Origin: Marsupella aquatica
Taxonomy: Eukaryota > Marchantiophyta
Direction: 5' to 3'
Assembly (NCBI GenBank): GCA_973895155.1
Contig: OZ316899.1
Span: forward strand, 9,300,001-9,364,000
DNA length: 64,000 nucleotides
Under the pieces are notes generated by a model that made no database searches, was not told where the DNA came from, and worked only from the letters and a program-made list of their open reading frames with translations. Of this stretch, positions 1 to 11,289 are shown in pieces; the stretch's first letter is position 1; the number at the start of each line of letters is the position of its first letter. Position numbers and translations under genes: made by a program.

Positions 1-3000
1 GTGGATGAGATGGACAGACACGATCCAGAGCCAAGGCAGGAAGGGGAGCCAACCACCAATTCAAAACCAAATAGACCGGCAAGGGGACAATCTATGGACA
101 CCAAGAAAGGGACCGACTCGGCTAGTCCAGCCGAGATTCCAGTTTATGGAGGCATGAGATTAGAGAGACTGGAAGCCGAACTGGACCCGAATTTGAAGAA
201 GCAGATTAATATGATCCAAGCACGGCAATATCGGAAGCTCGACTTAGGAGAGGGAAGAGAACTGAACTTAGGGAGAAACCTAGCAGCTGAGCTCGAGAAA
301 GAGATCAGTGACTTATTGATTGAATTTCAGGATGTGTTTGCATGGAGTCACCAAGATCTAAAGGGAGTAGATCCAACACTAGGGGAACATCGAATTGATC
401 TCATGTTAGGAGCCAAATCATTTCGACAACCAATTCGAAGGATGAACCCAAAGTATTCCCTGCTGGTCAAAACAGAAATCGACAAACTAGTGGAAGCTGG
501 ATTCATCACTCCAGTCCTGCATTCAGACTGGGTGTCTCCAATTGTGATAGTTCCCAAGAAAGCTAGACCCGATGGTAAACCCAAGATCCGGGTTTGTCAG
601 GATTACAGGAAGCTGAATGAAGCAACATTAAAAGACCATTTTCCTTTACCGTTTACTGATATGGTACTAGACATGGTAGCCAGTCATGAACTATATTCAT
701 TCATGGATGGATACTCTGGTTATAACCAAATCAGGATTCGGCAGGAAGACCAAATCAAGACGGCCTTCATCACGGAATGGGGAATCTATGTCTTCAATCG
801 TATGCCGTTTGGACTCTGCAACGCACCAGCTATGTTTCAACGATTAATGGTGAAAATTTTTCATGATTACTTGAGAAAGTTCATGGAAATCTTCATTGAT
901 GACTTTGCAGTATTCGGGAAGGCATCGAAACATGCTAAATACCTCAGGAAAACCTTCATGAGATGTAGAGAGGTGGGTCTCAAGTTACACTCAGATAAAT
1001 GTTTCTTTGCAATAACCGAGGGGGTGCTACTAGGTCACAAGGTATCAAGGAAGGGCATTGAGATTGACAAAGGTAAGCTAGCAGTATGGCTAGATATCAT
1101 GCAACCTAAGAACATAAAGGATGTAAGATCCTTCTTGGGATGCATTGGTTACTATCGCCGGTTCATCAAGGATTTTGCCAAGCTAGCTTTACCATTAACC
1201 AACATGCTCAAGGCAGGAGCAGACTTCGAACCCACACCCGAACGAGTCACAGCGGTGGTAGAATTGAAGCAGATGTTAGTAGAGGCCCCAGTCATGATAG
1301 CACCGGACTGGAACAAAGATTTTCATGTTTTTGTAGATGTCTCGGGCTTCTGTATTGGCTCAGTACTAAGTCAGTTGGATGGAAAAGGAAGGGACCATCC
1401 CATATACTTCGCAAGCCGTCAGCTTGCCGATGCCGAACGGAACTACTCCACCACAGAGAGAGAAGCATTAGGAGTCATTTATTCTTGTAAAAAGTTTAGG
1501 CATTATTTACTAGGGTACAAGGTAATCTTTCATACCGATCATGAAAGTTTGAAGTACCTAGTCAATAAGCCGGACCTTACAGGCAGAGTAGCAAGATGGA
1601 TTTTGCTATTACAGGAGTTTGACTATGAGCTGAGAATCAAGCCGGGAAAGTTACATGCCAATGCCGACTTCTTTTCAAGGATCACAGGTAAACCTGCCAC
1701 GGATTGCATCGATGATCGATTCCCCGACGAGGAGCTATTCGTTGTGGAAATAGCTGGTACATGGTACCCTGAGATTTTACAATTTCTCAGCACTTCCAGA
1801 TTACAGCCAGGATTAAGCCGAGAGCAAGCCGCAGTCTTTGTGCGGAAGGTCAGACAGTATCAGTGCATTAAAGGCATACTGCACAAGCATAGAATCAACG
1901 GCACGATTCAAAGATGTTTGGAAAAGAGAGAGGTAAAACGAGTCCTACGGGCCATGCATGGAGAGGAGGCCGGAGGACATTTTGCCCCAGTAACCACGTC
2001 TAAGAAGATATTAAATGCCGGTTACTGGTGGCCCACCTTGCACAAAGATGTCTATCAGTTTATCAAACAATGCGATCCTTGTCAACGAGCGGGAGGACCA
2101 AGGGCGTCCACCAGGCATCCACTGCACCCTATTCTACCTCTGGCACCATTCGAGAAGTGGGGTATTGATTACATTGGACCTCTGAAACCACTGACCCACC
2201 CTCGACGGAACAAGTACATAATCCTGGCTACGGATTATGCAACTAAATGGGTAGAGGCCAGACCAACAACGAAGGATGATGCAATTACTACGGCTAGATT
2301 CATGTATGAGCAGATCTTCACCAGGTATGGAGCACCCCTAGAATTAGTTAGTGATAGAGGAACCCATTTTTTGAATGATATAATTAGTCGTTTAAATGAG
2401 CAGTATTTAGTTAAACATAGGCCTACTACTCCCTACCATCCAAAGGCAAACGGGTTGACAGAACGAGCAAACGGAATTATAGGAAAGATATTGAACAAAA
2501 CAGTAGCTCAGAACAAACTTGATTGGGATGATAAATTGTTTGCTGCTGTTTTTGCTTACAATCTTGCCTATAAATCCACTACCGGTCATACACCCTTCTT
2601 CTTAACCTTTGGACAAGAAGCCCTGGTACCCATGCAACTTGAGATACCGACATTTCAAGTTACAATTGAGGAAAGAGCCTCAGCGGAGGAGAGCCTAAAG
2701 GAGCGAGAATATAGGTTAGAAGCTTTAGAGGAAGCGAGAATGATTTCAGCCGAGAGAGTAGAATATAGACAGAATATCATGAAGCAGCAGTATGATAAAA
2801 AGTTGAAAGTAGTTAGTATTCATACCGGTGATCTTGTGCTACTTTATGCCAGTAGGTATAGTAGGTTTCCAGGAAAGCTTTACACTCGCTGGTTAGGACC
2901 CTTTAGAGTAACCATGATGTTCCCCAATGGCTCCGTACAATTGGCCGACATTACGGGAGAGGTATATCCAGTTCGCATCCATTATGACCGCCTCAAGAAA

Positions 3001-3072
3001 TACTATATGGACGAAGATGAAGTTGTTCGCGAGGACGCTTCACAATTAAGTGGGGAGCTATGTGATGCCTAG
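1..3072 (+). CDS. Ty3/gypsy pol polyprotein: RT, RNase H, integrase (5' end outside window)
   Basis: The reading frame is open at the window's left edge, so gag and protease lie outside. Reverse transcriptase occupies roughly residues 150-340, with the catalytic motif FIDD at 298-301. RNase H shows D446, E486 and D513; the first motif reads DVSG rather than the usual DASG. The integrase zinc finger is H653, H660, C691, C694 (HHCC). The integrase core triad is D723, D785, E821, a DD(35)E spacing. The C-terminus has a GPF-type module and no chromodomain. The enzyme would copy element RNA into DNA and insert it in the genome. No internal stop is present over 1023 codons, so this segment could be recently active. 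Absence of a chromodomain plus a long downstream ORF points to the non-chromovirus Athila/Tat side of plant Ty3/gypsy; that placement is inference. Confidence 0.95.
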   Translation: MDEMDRHDPEPRQEGEPTTNSKPNRPARGQSMDTKKGTDSASPAEIPVYGGMRLERLEAELDPNLKKQINMIQARQYRKLDLGEGRELNLGRNLAAELEKEISDLLIEFQDVFAWSHQDLKGVDPTLGEHRIDLMLGAKSFRQPIRRMNPKYSLLVKTEIDKLVEAGFITPVLHSDWVSPIVIVPKKARPDGKPKIRVCQDYRKLNEATLKDHFPLPFTDMVLDMVASHELYSFMDGYSGYNQIRIRQEDQIKTAFITEWGIYVFNRMPFGLCNAPAMFQRLMVKIFHDYLRKFMEIFIDDFAVFGKASKHAKYLRKTFMRCREVGLKLHSDKCFFAITEGVLLGHKVSRKGIEIDKGKLAVWLDIMQPKNIKDVRSFLGCIGYYRRFIKDFAKLALPLTNMLKAGADFEPTPERVTAVVELKQMLVEAPVMIAPDWNKDFHVFVDVSGFCIGSVLSQLDGKGRDHPIYFASRQLADAERNYSTTEREALGVIYSCKKFRHYLLGYKVIFHTDHESLKYLVNKPDLTGRVARWILLLQEFDYELRIKPGKLHANADFFSRITGKPATDCIDDRFPDEELFVVEIAGTWYPEILQFLSTSRLQPGLSREQAAVFVRKVRQYQCIKGILHKHRINGTIQRCLEKREVKRVLRAMHGEEAGGHFAPVTTSKKILNAGYWWPTLHKDVYQFIKQCDPCQRAGGPRASTRHPLHPILPLAPFEKWGIDYIGPLKPLTHPRRNKYIILATDYATKWVEARPTTKDDAITTARFMYEQIFTRYGAPLELVSDRGTHFLNDIISRLNEQYLVKHRPTTPYHPKANGLTERANGIIGKILNKTVAQNKLDWDDKLFAAVFAYNLAYKSTTGHTPFFLTFGQEALVPMQLEIPTFQVTIEERASAEESLKEREYRLEALEEARMISAERVEYRQNIMKQQYDKKLKVVSIHTGDLVLLYASRYSRFPGKLYTRWLGPFRVTMMFPNGSVQLADITGEVYPVRIHYDRLKKYYMDEDEVVREDASQLSGELCDA

Positions 3073-3175
3073 ACAGGAATCACTCGGCCAGTTAAGTGGG
3101 TAAAGCAGGAAGGCACCCTAGGAACACCTTAGTATAGGGACAAAACAAGGAAAATATAAACAATTAGGGGCAACC

Positions 3176-6100
3176 ATGGAACCCGGGCCGAGGCCGGAGG
3201 TAAGGACGCTGAGGGTGAAAACCCGATTAGGGTTAGGGCGCGTTAAGCGTCGGCGGCTAGGAAGGATCAACGGGAAGAAGGACCGGCAGAGGAGAGGGGT
3301 AAGGAGCGCTTGCAGGAGATGGTGGCTCATTTGCGAGCACGAACTAGGCAGACGACTACGGGAGGCCAACTACTGTCAGCTGCTTAGGCAAGCACTCGGG
3401 GAGAGAGTAGATACCGACGATCGACCTAAGGAGGGTATGAGCAACGTCAATCAAGCGGCACATTTCTGGGGATGCCTGTTCGAACGGGCAACTGAGTACA
3501 TCAAGACTTACGAGGACGAGGAATCAGAAAGGGCAGCTCGAGAACGGCAAGAGCTCGCTCGATTGTGGGAGCTGCAAAAGACGGCTTTCTTAGGAGGCGA
3601 ACTCATCAAGGACGAGTTCCTGTGGACGCCTACTTCCAATCAACTCGACGATCTTCTGTTTTGCAAAGACAGCGTCATCGGCATCCGAGAGGCCATCAAG
3701 AACTGCAACGACATACACTGGGAATTAAAGGGAAGCACGGAAAGGTGGACCCAGGCAACGGTGCTAGGAGAAACCTCCACGGCAGCAGAGATGAAGAGGA
3801 AGGGAGCCGTCAACGATGAAGCCACCCCGGCAAAAAGAACGAGGTCGGCGGCACCAAAGAAGCCAGCCGAGCAGCAGAGCAGGAGGCAGGGAGAAGCCGA
3901 AGAGGAGGAGGTCGATCCCATCAAGGCCATTCCAACCAGGGATGACACCTGGAAGGGCTGGGCGGCAACCCTACCGGTGGAGGTGCAACTACATTTTGCA
4001 CGGGAGGAGGATGCATGCTTCACAGCCATGCAGACCAAGAAGTACCAAGGCTTCATGGCCGGATCCGGCTTAGAGGCCTTTGTAAGATTACCATGGCTGA
4101 AGCCGGAGGTACCGGAGTCAGACCTATTAGAATTCGTGGGGTCATGGGAACCCGAGACCAATTGCACGAGGATATATGGGAAGGATTTCTATCTTACTCC
4201 CAAGGTAATTGCCGAAGTGTTTGGCTTGCCGATAGGCAATAAGACCAAAGTTGATACCAGGAAGACCTTGCCTGACAAGGAGTTCCGGTCGTTCCCTGGG
4301 CCATCAACGAAGAATGGCTTCTTCCGGAACACCTGCACCAACCCGCACATAGGAGAGATGATCGACTTCTTGCGGGTGACCATGCATTGTAACTTGCCGA
4401 GGGCAGAGATCGGCAAGGCACAGGTCTATCTGGCAGAAAGGCCAGACCCAAGTCGGGACTACAACGGGTACCTCCTCAACCAATTGAAGAAGATCTTAAA
4501 GGAGGAGCAGCAGGTAATCGGCATGGGGAGCGTGTCGCGGCTTGGCTATCACATGCCGCTGTTGTGCCGGTATGCCAGAGGTCAGACTTTTGCCCCTGTA
4601 CTTCCCCTGCAGGTAAGGGCACCCGAGGAAGCTCCAACGCCGAGGCCGTTGGCTGAGAAGCCTCAACCACCTGTTAGCCCTACGATCGAGCAGGTGTTTA
4701 GGCCCAGGAAGGAGGACTTGCCGATGCAGCAACTAGGCATGCAGAGTCTGTTGAAACTACTGGAGAAAGAAAAGAAATCGGCATCGGCAACAACAACGGC
4801 AACGGCAACAATGCAGGACACTACTACAGAGGTAGGCCTACACCGGCTCACAAGAGAAAACCCCTTTGCTGGAGACAAGGAGAGAATCAGGCCGGAATCC
4901 AAGCCAGGTGTTCGAATGTACGTGGGAACCTCAAGCTCCGAATCTGAGGCAGAATTGCCTGAAGCTCTTACCGACGAAGAGGAGAGGGAGAAGCCGGATG
5001 TCCAAGAGGTAGAGGAGGCAGTGGAGGACTGCAGCCATGATAATTCCAGCTATGGGTCGGACCATCACGTTCCAGGAGTAAGGACCTGTGGCCGGTTTGT
5101 CCCCACACTTCCAAGGGTAGTGCGAGGGGACCCCAACCAGCAGAGTAGCCCTGAGTCTCCCCCACCAGATGTTGCTCCCCCGAGCTTCGACGGCATAAAA
5201 CAGACGGTGCAGGAATTTCAGGAGCGAATCAGGCAGGAAGAGGAGGCAGCCCTGGCTAAGGAAAAGGATTTACCAGGAGGAGATTGGCCGGAGGACATCA
5301 GGCGGCTAGCCAAAAAAGGAAGCAAACCTCTAGCCACGATTGAAGAGATCCGCAAGACGGCTTGGGAGCAGAGGCCGCGATGGGCGATGCCGATCACTTC
5401 TACTTACTCCACCTACGCTAAGAATAGAGCCATGGAGTATGGTGAGATGTGTGGGGAACTTGCGCTCGGCATCTTTGGAGAGGAGTTGGAGGTAGGACCC
5501 TTTTTCCATAGGGAGCAGTTGGAGAAGCACCAATTAGAAGAAGCGGTGGCTTTAGAGAGAAGCAAGAAGGACGAGGTCATTCGGCGGCTTAGGAGGATGG
5601 AAGCCGAGATTGAAGATCTAAGGGCGGCCAAGAAAGCCCAAGATGAACTGCGGATTAAACGACATGAGCTGAACATCATGTAGGGGCAGTTGGACACCGC
5701 GCAGGCTGATAATCAGAATATCAAGGATAAACTGACTCAAACGCAGGGAGAGTTGGCCGACACAATCAAAGAGAGGGAGAAGTGGAAGCAAGAGCTGAAG
5801 AATACAGAGGAGGCCCACATAACAGCCAACAGTCGGGCCATGGCGGAGACCCAAAGAAAGGAATGGGCGTTGAAAGGGGAGCTCGAGAAAATCCGCGGAG
5901 CCCTTGAGCAGAAGGAGGCCGAGTTAGGGAAATCCTATCAAGGGATTATGGCGCTGCAGCAGGAGCTTGCGTCCCTGACGGCCAACTTCAAGGCCGACCT
6001 AAGGGAGAAGGACGAGATGCTCGAACAGACTTACGCCAAGATGAACCAGATGGAGTCTGTCATCATTGCAGAGCTCGACAAGGAGCTAAGAGCAACCCAG

Positions 6101-6811
6101 GTGGAGAGGACTACCTTGAAACAAGAACGGGAGGAAGCCCAGAAGGAACTAGAGGAGGCGTGCAAGGACCTGGATGAGACCTAGGAGGAGTTGGAGGAAA
6201 TCACGAGGAAGATGGAGAACCTCCAGCGGCGGGCCGACAACCAAACGGAGCGGCTGAAGAAACAAGCCGCAGTATTTAAGTGCTTGTCTTCATCAGGCCC
6301 AACTCCAATTGGGGCAACCAAGTTACCAGGAGTGGTACTGGCCGAAGAAAAAGCCGCGCCAACTGCACCAGTGCTGGAAGTAAGTGGGAAGGGGAAGGGA
6401 CCAGCTGCCGAACCAGAAAAGAAGAAAAAGCGGAAACCTTCAGGGTCAAGGAGTAATCCGACTCCACAAGCCGTGGTGACCAAAGAGGTAGAACCAGCAC
6501 CATCCTCCGGCATGAATACAACAATATATCCCGCTATCATCACAGGTGGGGGTGGTGCGGCCCAAGCCGAACTACTCAGTAATGAGGCCGGTATTCCAGA
6601 TCCGCCTCTTGAGCAGGCCGGGGAGACCGTAGCCGAGGCTGAGGCCGTAACCGATTCCTGAGCCGATGCCGACGCCGATGGTGGACCCAGTCAGGCCGAT
6701 GGAGAGTTGACTCAGTCAAGGGCAGGTAATCTGTCAGGGAATGAGCCTACGGCAGTGGCTGAGGAGGAAGCGTTGGGGGCGTCCATTAAGGATCCACCAC
6801 CGGTGTCGTGA
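3176..6811 (+). pseudogene. Long 3' accessory ORF of the gypsy element, interrupted by three in-frame stops
   Basis: One frame runs 1212 codons from an ATG in good context (ACCATGG), 103 bp after pol. It is broken by TAG at 5681-5683, TAG at 6182-6184 and TGA at 6659-6661; all pieces share one frame. Residues about 88-190 hold a conserved block (HFWGC, FLWTPTS). Residues about 250-410 hold a second one, with GLPIG followed by TKV-RKTLPD and GPSTKNGFFRN-CTNPHIG. The GKDFYLTPKVIAEVFGLP stretch recalls the 'putative plant transposon protein' domain of Athila-type 3' ORFs and also the plant mobile domain; I cannot decide between them. Residues about 770-1030 are a Glu/Lys/Gln-rich heptad-like coiled coil. 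A basic KKKKRK patch (about residue 1083) could be a nuclear signal. No signal peptide or membrane span is evident, so an envelope role is not supported. Function unknown. A diverged homologue is at 28097-29119. Confidence 0.75.
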
Positions 6812-8071
6812 CGGTGCAAGGGCGTCGTTCCTTTTAGGGAGGGCGGACGTGGAGGGAGGAGGCGTGAGTGGGCAGGGCGGGCGCGGATCTCCACGTTTAG
6901 GATTAGGATCAGAACCAGGAGCGGCCCTGACACTTAGCTTAGTGGGATTGCGGTCCCACTGGTAGGAGCAACACTTGTGCTCCTGCCTTGCTGTACATAG
7001 GTAGATTCGGGCAAGTAGATTACTGTTAAGTAGATTAGGCTTACGATGCAAAGAATGGCGGATCCACTACCAGGATAAGTACCTGGGCAGCGGGGAGCTC
7101 AGGGCCTCTTCTTTAGCAAGTTTTTAGTTTGCACCAGTCGGGCTGGGATCAAGTAGTACGAGAAGCTCTCGGTTAGTCATACAGTGACCCTTGTGTATAT
7201 TCATGTTTCCTCATGCCTAAGAGCTGAATAGAGTTTGCCTCACGGCTTAGTTCGCAGAACTTGTGTATGAGATGTACTGTTTGTATGGCAAGTGCATGGT
7301 ATGACTCAGTCAGAATGAGTCATTTTGCTATTTGTGTGTCGCATTAACTTGTGTGAAGAGTGCCCACATCAACCAGAAGGAAGGAAAGTAAGCAGGGGAG
7401 TGAGAGTTGGATGTGTCGAGCTGAGAGAGGTCTTAGCGGCTTAACCAAGCCTATTGGGGATCATTCCGGCGGCGGAATCCAAACATACCTAACAAGACGG
7501 AGGGGAAGACAGGGGAAGGCCTAGATTAGGCCGGCTACGTATCTCATGACCCGATGAAGGATCTGTCCAGTATATGTGTGTAAAATGTTAATAGTAGTAG
7601 TAGAAGGTTAGCAACGTCCCATGCCGCTAAGCCGCGGAAACGGCCTCGCCAAGCGCGAAACCCGCGGGAATCGGCTTGAGCTGGGGGGTTTCTTGGGTTT
7701 AGGGAGCCATGGGACGCACCACAAGACTCATAGAGCAGAGCAGCCTAGTCGTTCCCGTGTGAAGAAGAGGAAGACGCGACATAGCTTGTATGGATAGTGG
7801 ACTAGGTAGACATATATAGATCTAGTACCAGGCTAGCGAGGTGGATAGTTGGAGGGCATTATGTCCATTTGATATGCCCAGCCTTTAGCATAGCTGGCAC
7901 TATGCATGGAGATGTTCTCCATTTTTTGTACTTTTGCCCTGAATATTTCATTTTTGTATATAAGATATAGTTAGGTCGTGTCATGCCCGGGTTTCAAGGT
8001 ACATAGTGTGCAATCAAAATTGTTAGTCTCTCTTGACTAAATGACCTCTCTAAACCCTAGATAAAAACTCA
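6812..8071 (+). repeat. Non-coding 3' end of the gypsy element, probably containing the 3' LTR
   Basis: No coding sequence is visible. The segment follows the accessory ORF and has purine-rich tracts (about 6830-6880 and 7374-7406) that could serve as polypurine tract. It also contains a TATAAGATA-like promoter box near 7957. The exact LTR start and end cannot be fixed because the 5' LTR is not in the window for comparison. The right limit near 8071 is only where sequence resembling a CACTA subterminal region begins to take over. Confidence 0.45.
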
Positions 8072-8189
8072 GTTAAAGAATTAAATTGCACCCCAATTAA
8101 ACCCCCAATTAGCCCCCCATTTAAAATAGGCCCAATCAAGCTCGCCAAATAGTTTCCGGTAGATACCAATCCATATCTGATGCCACAAT

Positions 8190-8592
8190 CATCGTACTTT
8201 TCCATCCCAAACGTATCGCAAAGTTCGATTCTACTATAATTGCAATTTCCGTTCCAAAAAAAATTGGACATTTCCAATGTTAAAACAATCGGGCATTTCC
8301 ATGTCCAGAATATCGGTCTAGAATCGGACGCCTCCATTAACAGAAAATGCATGGAACAGACATTCGATTAAACGGGCATCGGACATAGTGTTTCCTGACA
8401 GTTTAGAGGACGGAACTCCCGAATGTTTTGGTATCGGTAGTTCCGATTGGTTTCCGATTGTTGTTTTCCGATACAAAGTATATCAGAAAATGCGATTCTT
8501 TTGGTATCGGATAGGTGAGATTTCTGCGTCAGATTTCTTGAAGGCGTCCGATGGAAATACAATCGGTAAAACGCCTCAAAATGTACTAGTGT
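8190..8592 (+). mobile_element. 3' subterminal region and terminus of a CACTA transposon (copy 1)
   Basis: The segment ends in AAAATGTACTAGTG, the inverted form of a CACTA terminus (CACTAGTACATTTT). It is packed with short ATCGG/CCGAT motifs in both orientations, typical of CACTA subterminal arrays. The same terminus closes two other segments, at 11593 and 27843. Only the right part is present. The left part is probably beyond the gypsy element that precedes it. Confidence 0.7.
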
Positions 8593-8603
8593 TCAGATCC
8601 GCC

Positions 8604-11100
8604 CACCATGCGTATGATGGTGGACTCACCTGCCAATAGGTTTGTGGAGGACCGATGGGGTGAGTTCAAGATAGATCCACGTCATGTACGTCTAGGTTTG
8701 GCATCAGATGGGATCAGCCCCTTTGCATTGGCAAGGAAGGTCCAACCATACTCAGTTTGGCCAGTAGTCCTTACAAATTATAACATCCCTCCATGGATGG
8801 CCATGAAGAAGGGTCATTTGCTGCTCTCAATGATTATCCCAGGCCCCAAATAAGTAAAAAAGATTGATGTTTACTTGCAACCATTGTTGGAGGAGCTTCA
8901 ACAACTATGGAGAGGAGTGGATTGCTATGATGGTTGAGTGCTTACGGGTGGTTTACCTCATGAATTTAAATTGAAAGCCATCTGTATGTGGACCATACAT
9001 GATCTTCCGGGTATGTGGAAATATACCTCACCCCATATAAATTATGCATGGTTTGTCATTTTTGGATAATATACCTCACCCCATATTAATTATGCCTTGG
9101 TTTATCATATATTGGACCCTTGGCCATTGTTTAATGTATGCAGTGGGTGTGAACATTGTAGGGTTTGGATATATCTCTAGGTTGCAGGTCTTGGGATACC
9201 GAGCTTGTCCAACTTGTGGGCCCAATTTGGAGGGAGTGGCACGCCCAAAGTCTACCACCCTACGGAAGATAGTTTACATTGGTCACACAAAGTATCTCCC
9301 CCCAGAGCATGAATGGAGGCGTGACCCATTCTTATATGACACAGATGATGGCCAACTAGACACACGCCCTCAACCAGTGCCAAGGGATCCACATTATTGG
9401 AAAGATGTATGGGATAGAGTGACAGACCCGGATGATCCATTATAGTTGGCTCGGTGTGGCATGACTCGATTGTCTGCATTAATGTCAAAGCTGCCATATT
9501 GGGCTGAGATGCCAATTAACCATTTGTTTGACCCTATGCACATTGAGGGGAATGTTGGGAGGTCATTGATTCGCCATCTATATGGAGAGAAAGACAACAA
9601 CTAGAGAGAGAGTTGTGAGGAGATGGGGATGCATGGCCCTCATGGGTTTTGGCCATCTATGGATCCTCCTAATGCCCCCCTTACTATTCACCCTCCTTGG
9701 GTATTGACCAGAGGTGAGCGGACTGAGTTTCGCAAACGTATAGGGTCAATGAGGTTTCCCACAGGTTATGGTGCCAATCTTCGTAAGGCATTTGGGGGTG
9801 ATGATTCTCCAAAATGGCCATCTTACCTGAAAACACATGATTTTCATCGATTACTCAAACATGTCATTCCAATTGCAATTATTGGATTGGGTAGTGAGGA
9901 TCTTCGAGATGCCCTATGGTCATTAGGTAAGCTCTTGAGGTGGGTGTGTCAGAAAGAGGTGAATGAGGAAGAGATTGCAGCAATGGACCTTTTTGGAGTG
10001 GAGGTATTGTGCAAGTTGGAGAGGACACTCCCTCCTTCATTCTTTGATGGTCAAGTTCACTTCCTCCTCCACCTAGTGCGTGAGGTTGCGATTGCAGGAC
10101 CAGTACATTGTCGTTGGATGTACTGGGTAGAGCGGTATATGGGAGTGATGAAGTCATATGTGTCAAATTGTGCGAGAGTGGAAGGTAGCATTGCTGAGTG
10201 TCATCTTGGAGCAGAGAGCATGTTTTATTGTACAAACATTGTAGCTACACTTGATCCCAGAGCTCCAAGGGGCTGGATAGACGAGGCATCAAGGGAAGAA
10301 GACTTTGAGGATGACCGTCTCACAGGGGCAAAGGGAGAACGACTTATGGGCTCAACTGAGCGTCTTCAACTTACTACATTTATGTTGTATAACTCGCCTG
10401 AGATTGTGGGAGATTGGACAACTTTTTATGAGGAGGAAAAGGCAAATAGTCGTCGGCCACGCAACTTCCCCAAGTTTGTCCCATACATGAGGGCAAAGTT
10501 GACAGAGATTGATGCCTTGCTGGAGCAAGGGGAGAGTGTGTCAAACTTCCCTTTGGTTACAGACAGTCTTCGCACCTTGGTTCATGGACCATTACTTACG
10601 GTGACAACTCGGACAGCCATGTGGTTGAAGGGAAGACATTTTTGTGTGCAACGACTTGATGACAAGAGGGCAGCTACACAAGATTGTGGGGTCATGGGTT
10701 GGTTCACCCAAGATTCACAAAGTAGCATATCTGATAGGAATCCAATACGCTCTATGGTGGCCCACTATGGAAAGATTGAAGAGATATTGAGTGTGAAGTA
10801 CCATGCGCACACCACTTTGGAGGAGGTGGTGTTGAAGTGCAAATGGTTTTGGATGAACCTTGTTGGCCAAAACTGAACTTGCAAAGAAGATGCTTGTGGG
10901 TTCACACGGTTGAAGACATGTGCAAATAGTGTCATTAGCTCAACTTGGAGAACCTCTGATCCATTTGCATTCCCCCATCATCTTGAGTAGGCCTTCTATC
11001 TTCCCTATCCCGATGATCCTGAGTGGTCCATTATCATGAGTTATATTCCATGATCACGATCCATAGTCCAGGAGCGACCCAATGTAGTTGTAGTTGAAGA
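8604..11100 (+). pseudogene. TNP2-like CACTA transposase pseudogene (Transposase_21, DUF4218, DUF4216)
   Basis: The conserved TNP2 core is readable from 8604: VRLGLASDG, WPVVLTNYNIPPWM, then LLSMIIPGPK, where it hits a stop at 8851-8853. After an apparent intron (9011-9161, GT...AG) it resumes with a Cys pair (GYRACPTC) and YIGHTKYL. The DUF4218 section lies at 10021-10300, with FFDGQVHFLLHLVREVA, WMYWVERYMG and GSIAECHLGAESMFYC. A DUF4216-like end follows at 10780-11060. Stops occur at 8851, 8938, 9442, 9601, 10874 and beyond. The longest intact block is 9623-10876. This enzyme would have bound element ends and catalysed excision and insertion. About 80% similar by eye to the copy at 23.9-27.1 kb. 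Confidence 0.9.
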
Positions 11101-11289
11101 TTTGGACCCTGAGCCTTGAGGTCCTTGCTAGTGTACCTTGGGACCAATCAAATAGGACCACCTCTGAATGTTTACTTTTACCGGCATTATATATGATTGT
11201 TTTATTTCATGTACCCTCTCCTATGAGAGTGACCACATTTCTTAATAAACTTAGGAATGTTGGTTTTCCCACACTCTGTCCGATGTAGT

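Noticed and set aside
4476-4902. Minus-strand ORFs inside the accessory ORF
   Set aside because: They are opposite-strand shadows of a long coding frame with conserved homologue, and show no domain.
5681-6184. Programmed stop-codon readthrough in the accessory ORF
   Set aside because: Neither TAG is followed by a classical CARYYA context, and a single C-to-T change explains each stop; kept only as an alternative.
3176-6811. Envelope protein interpretation of the accessory ORF
   Set aside because: No signal peptide or transmembrane segment could be seen; coiled coil and basic patch suggest another role.
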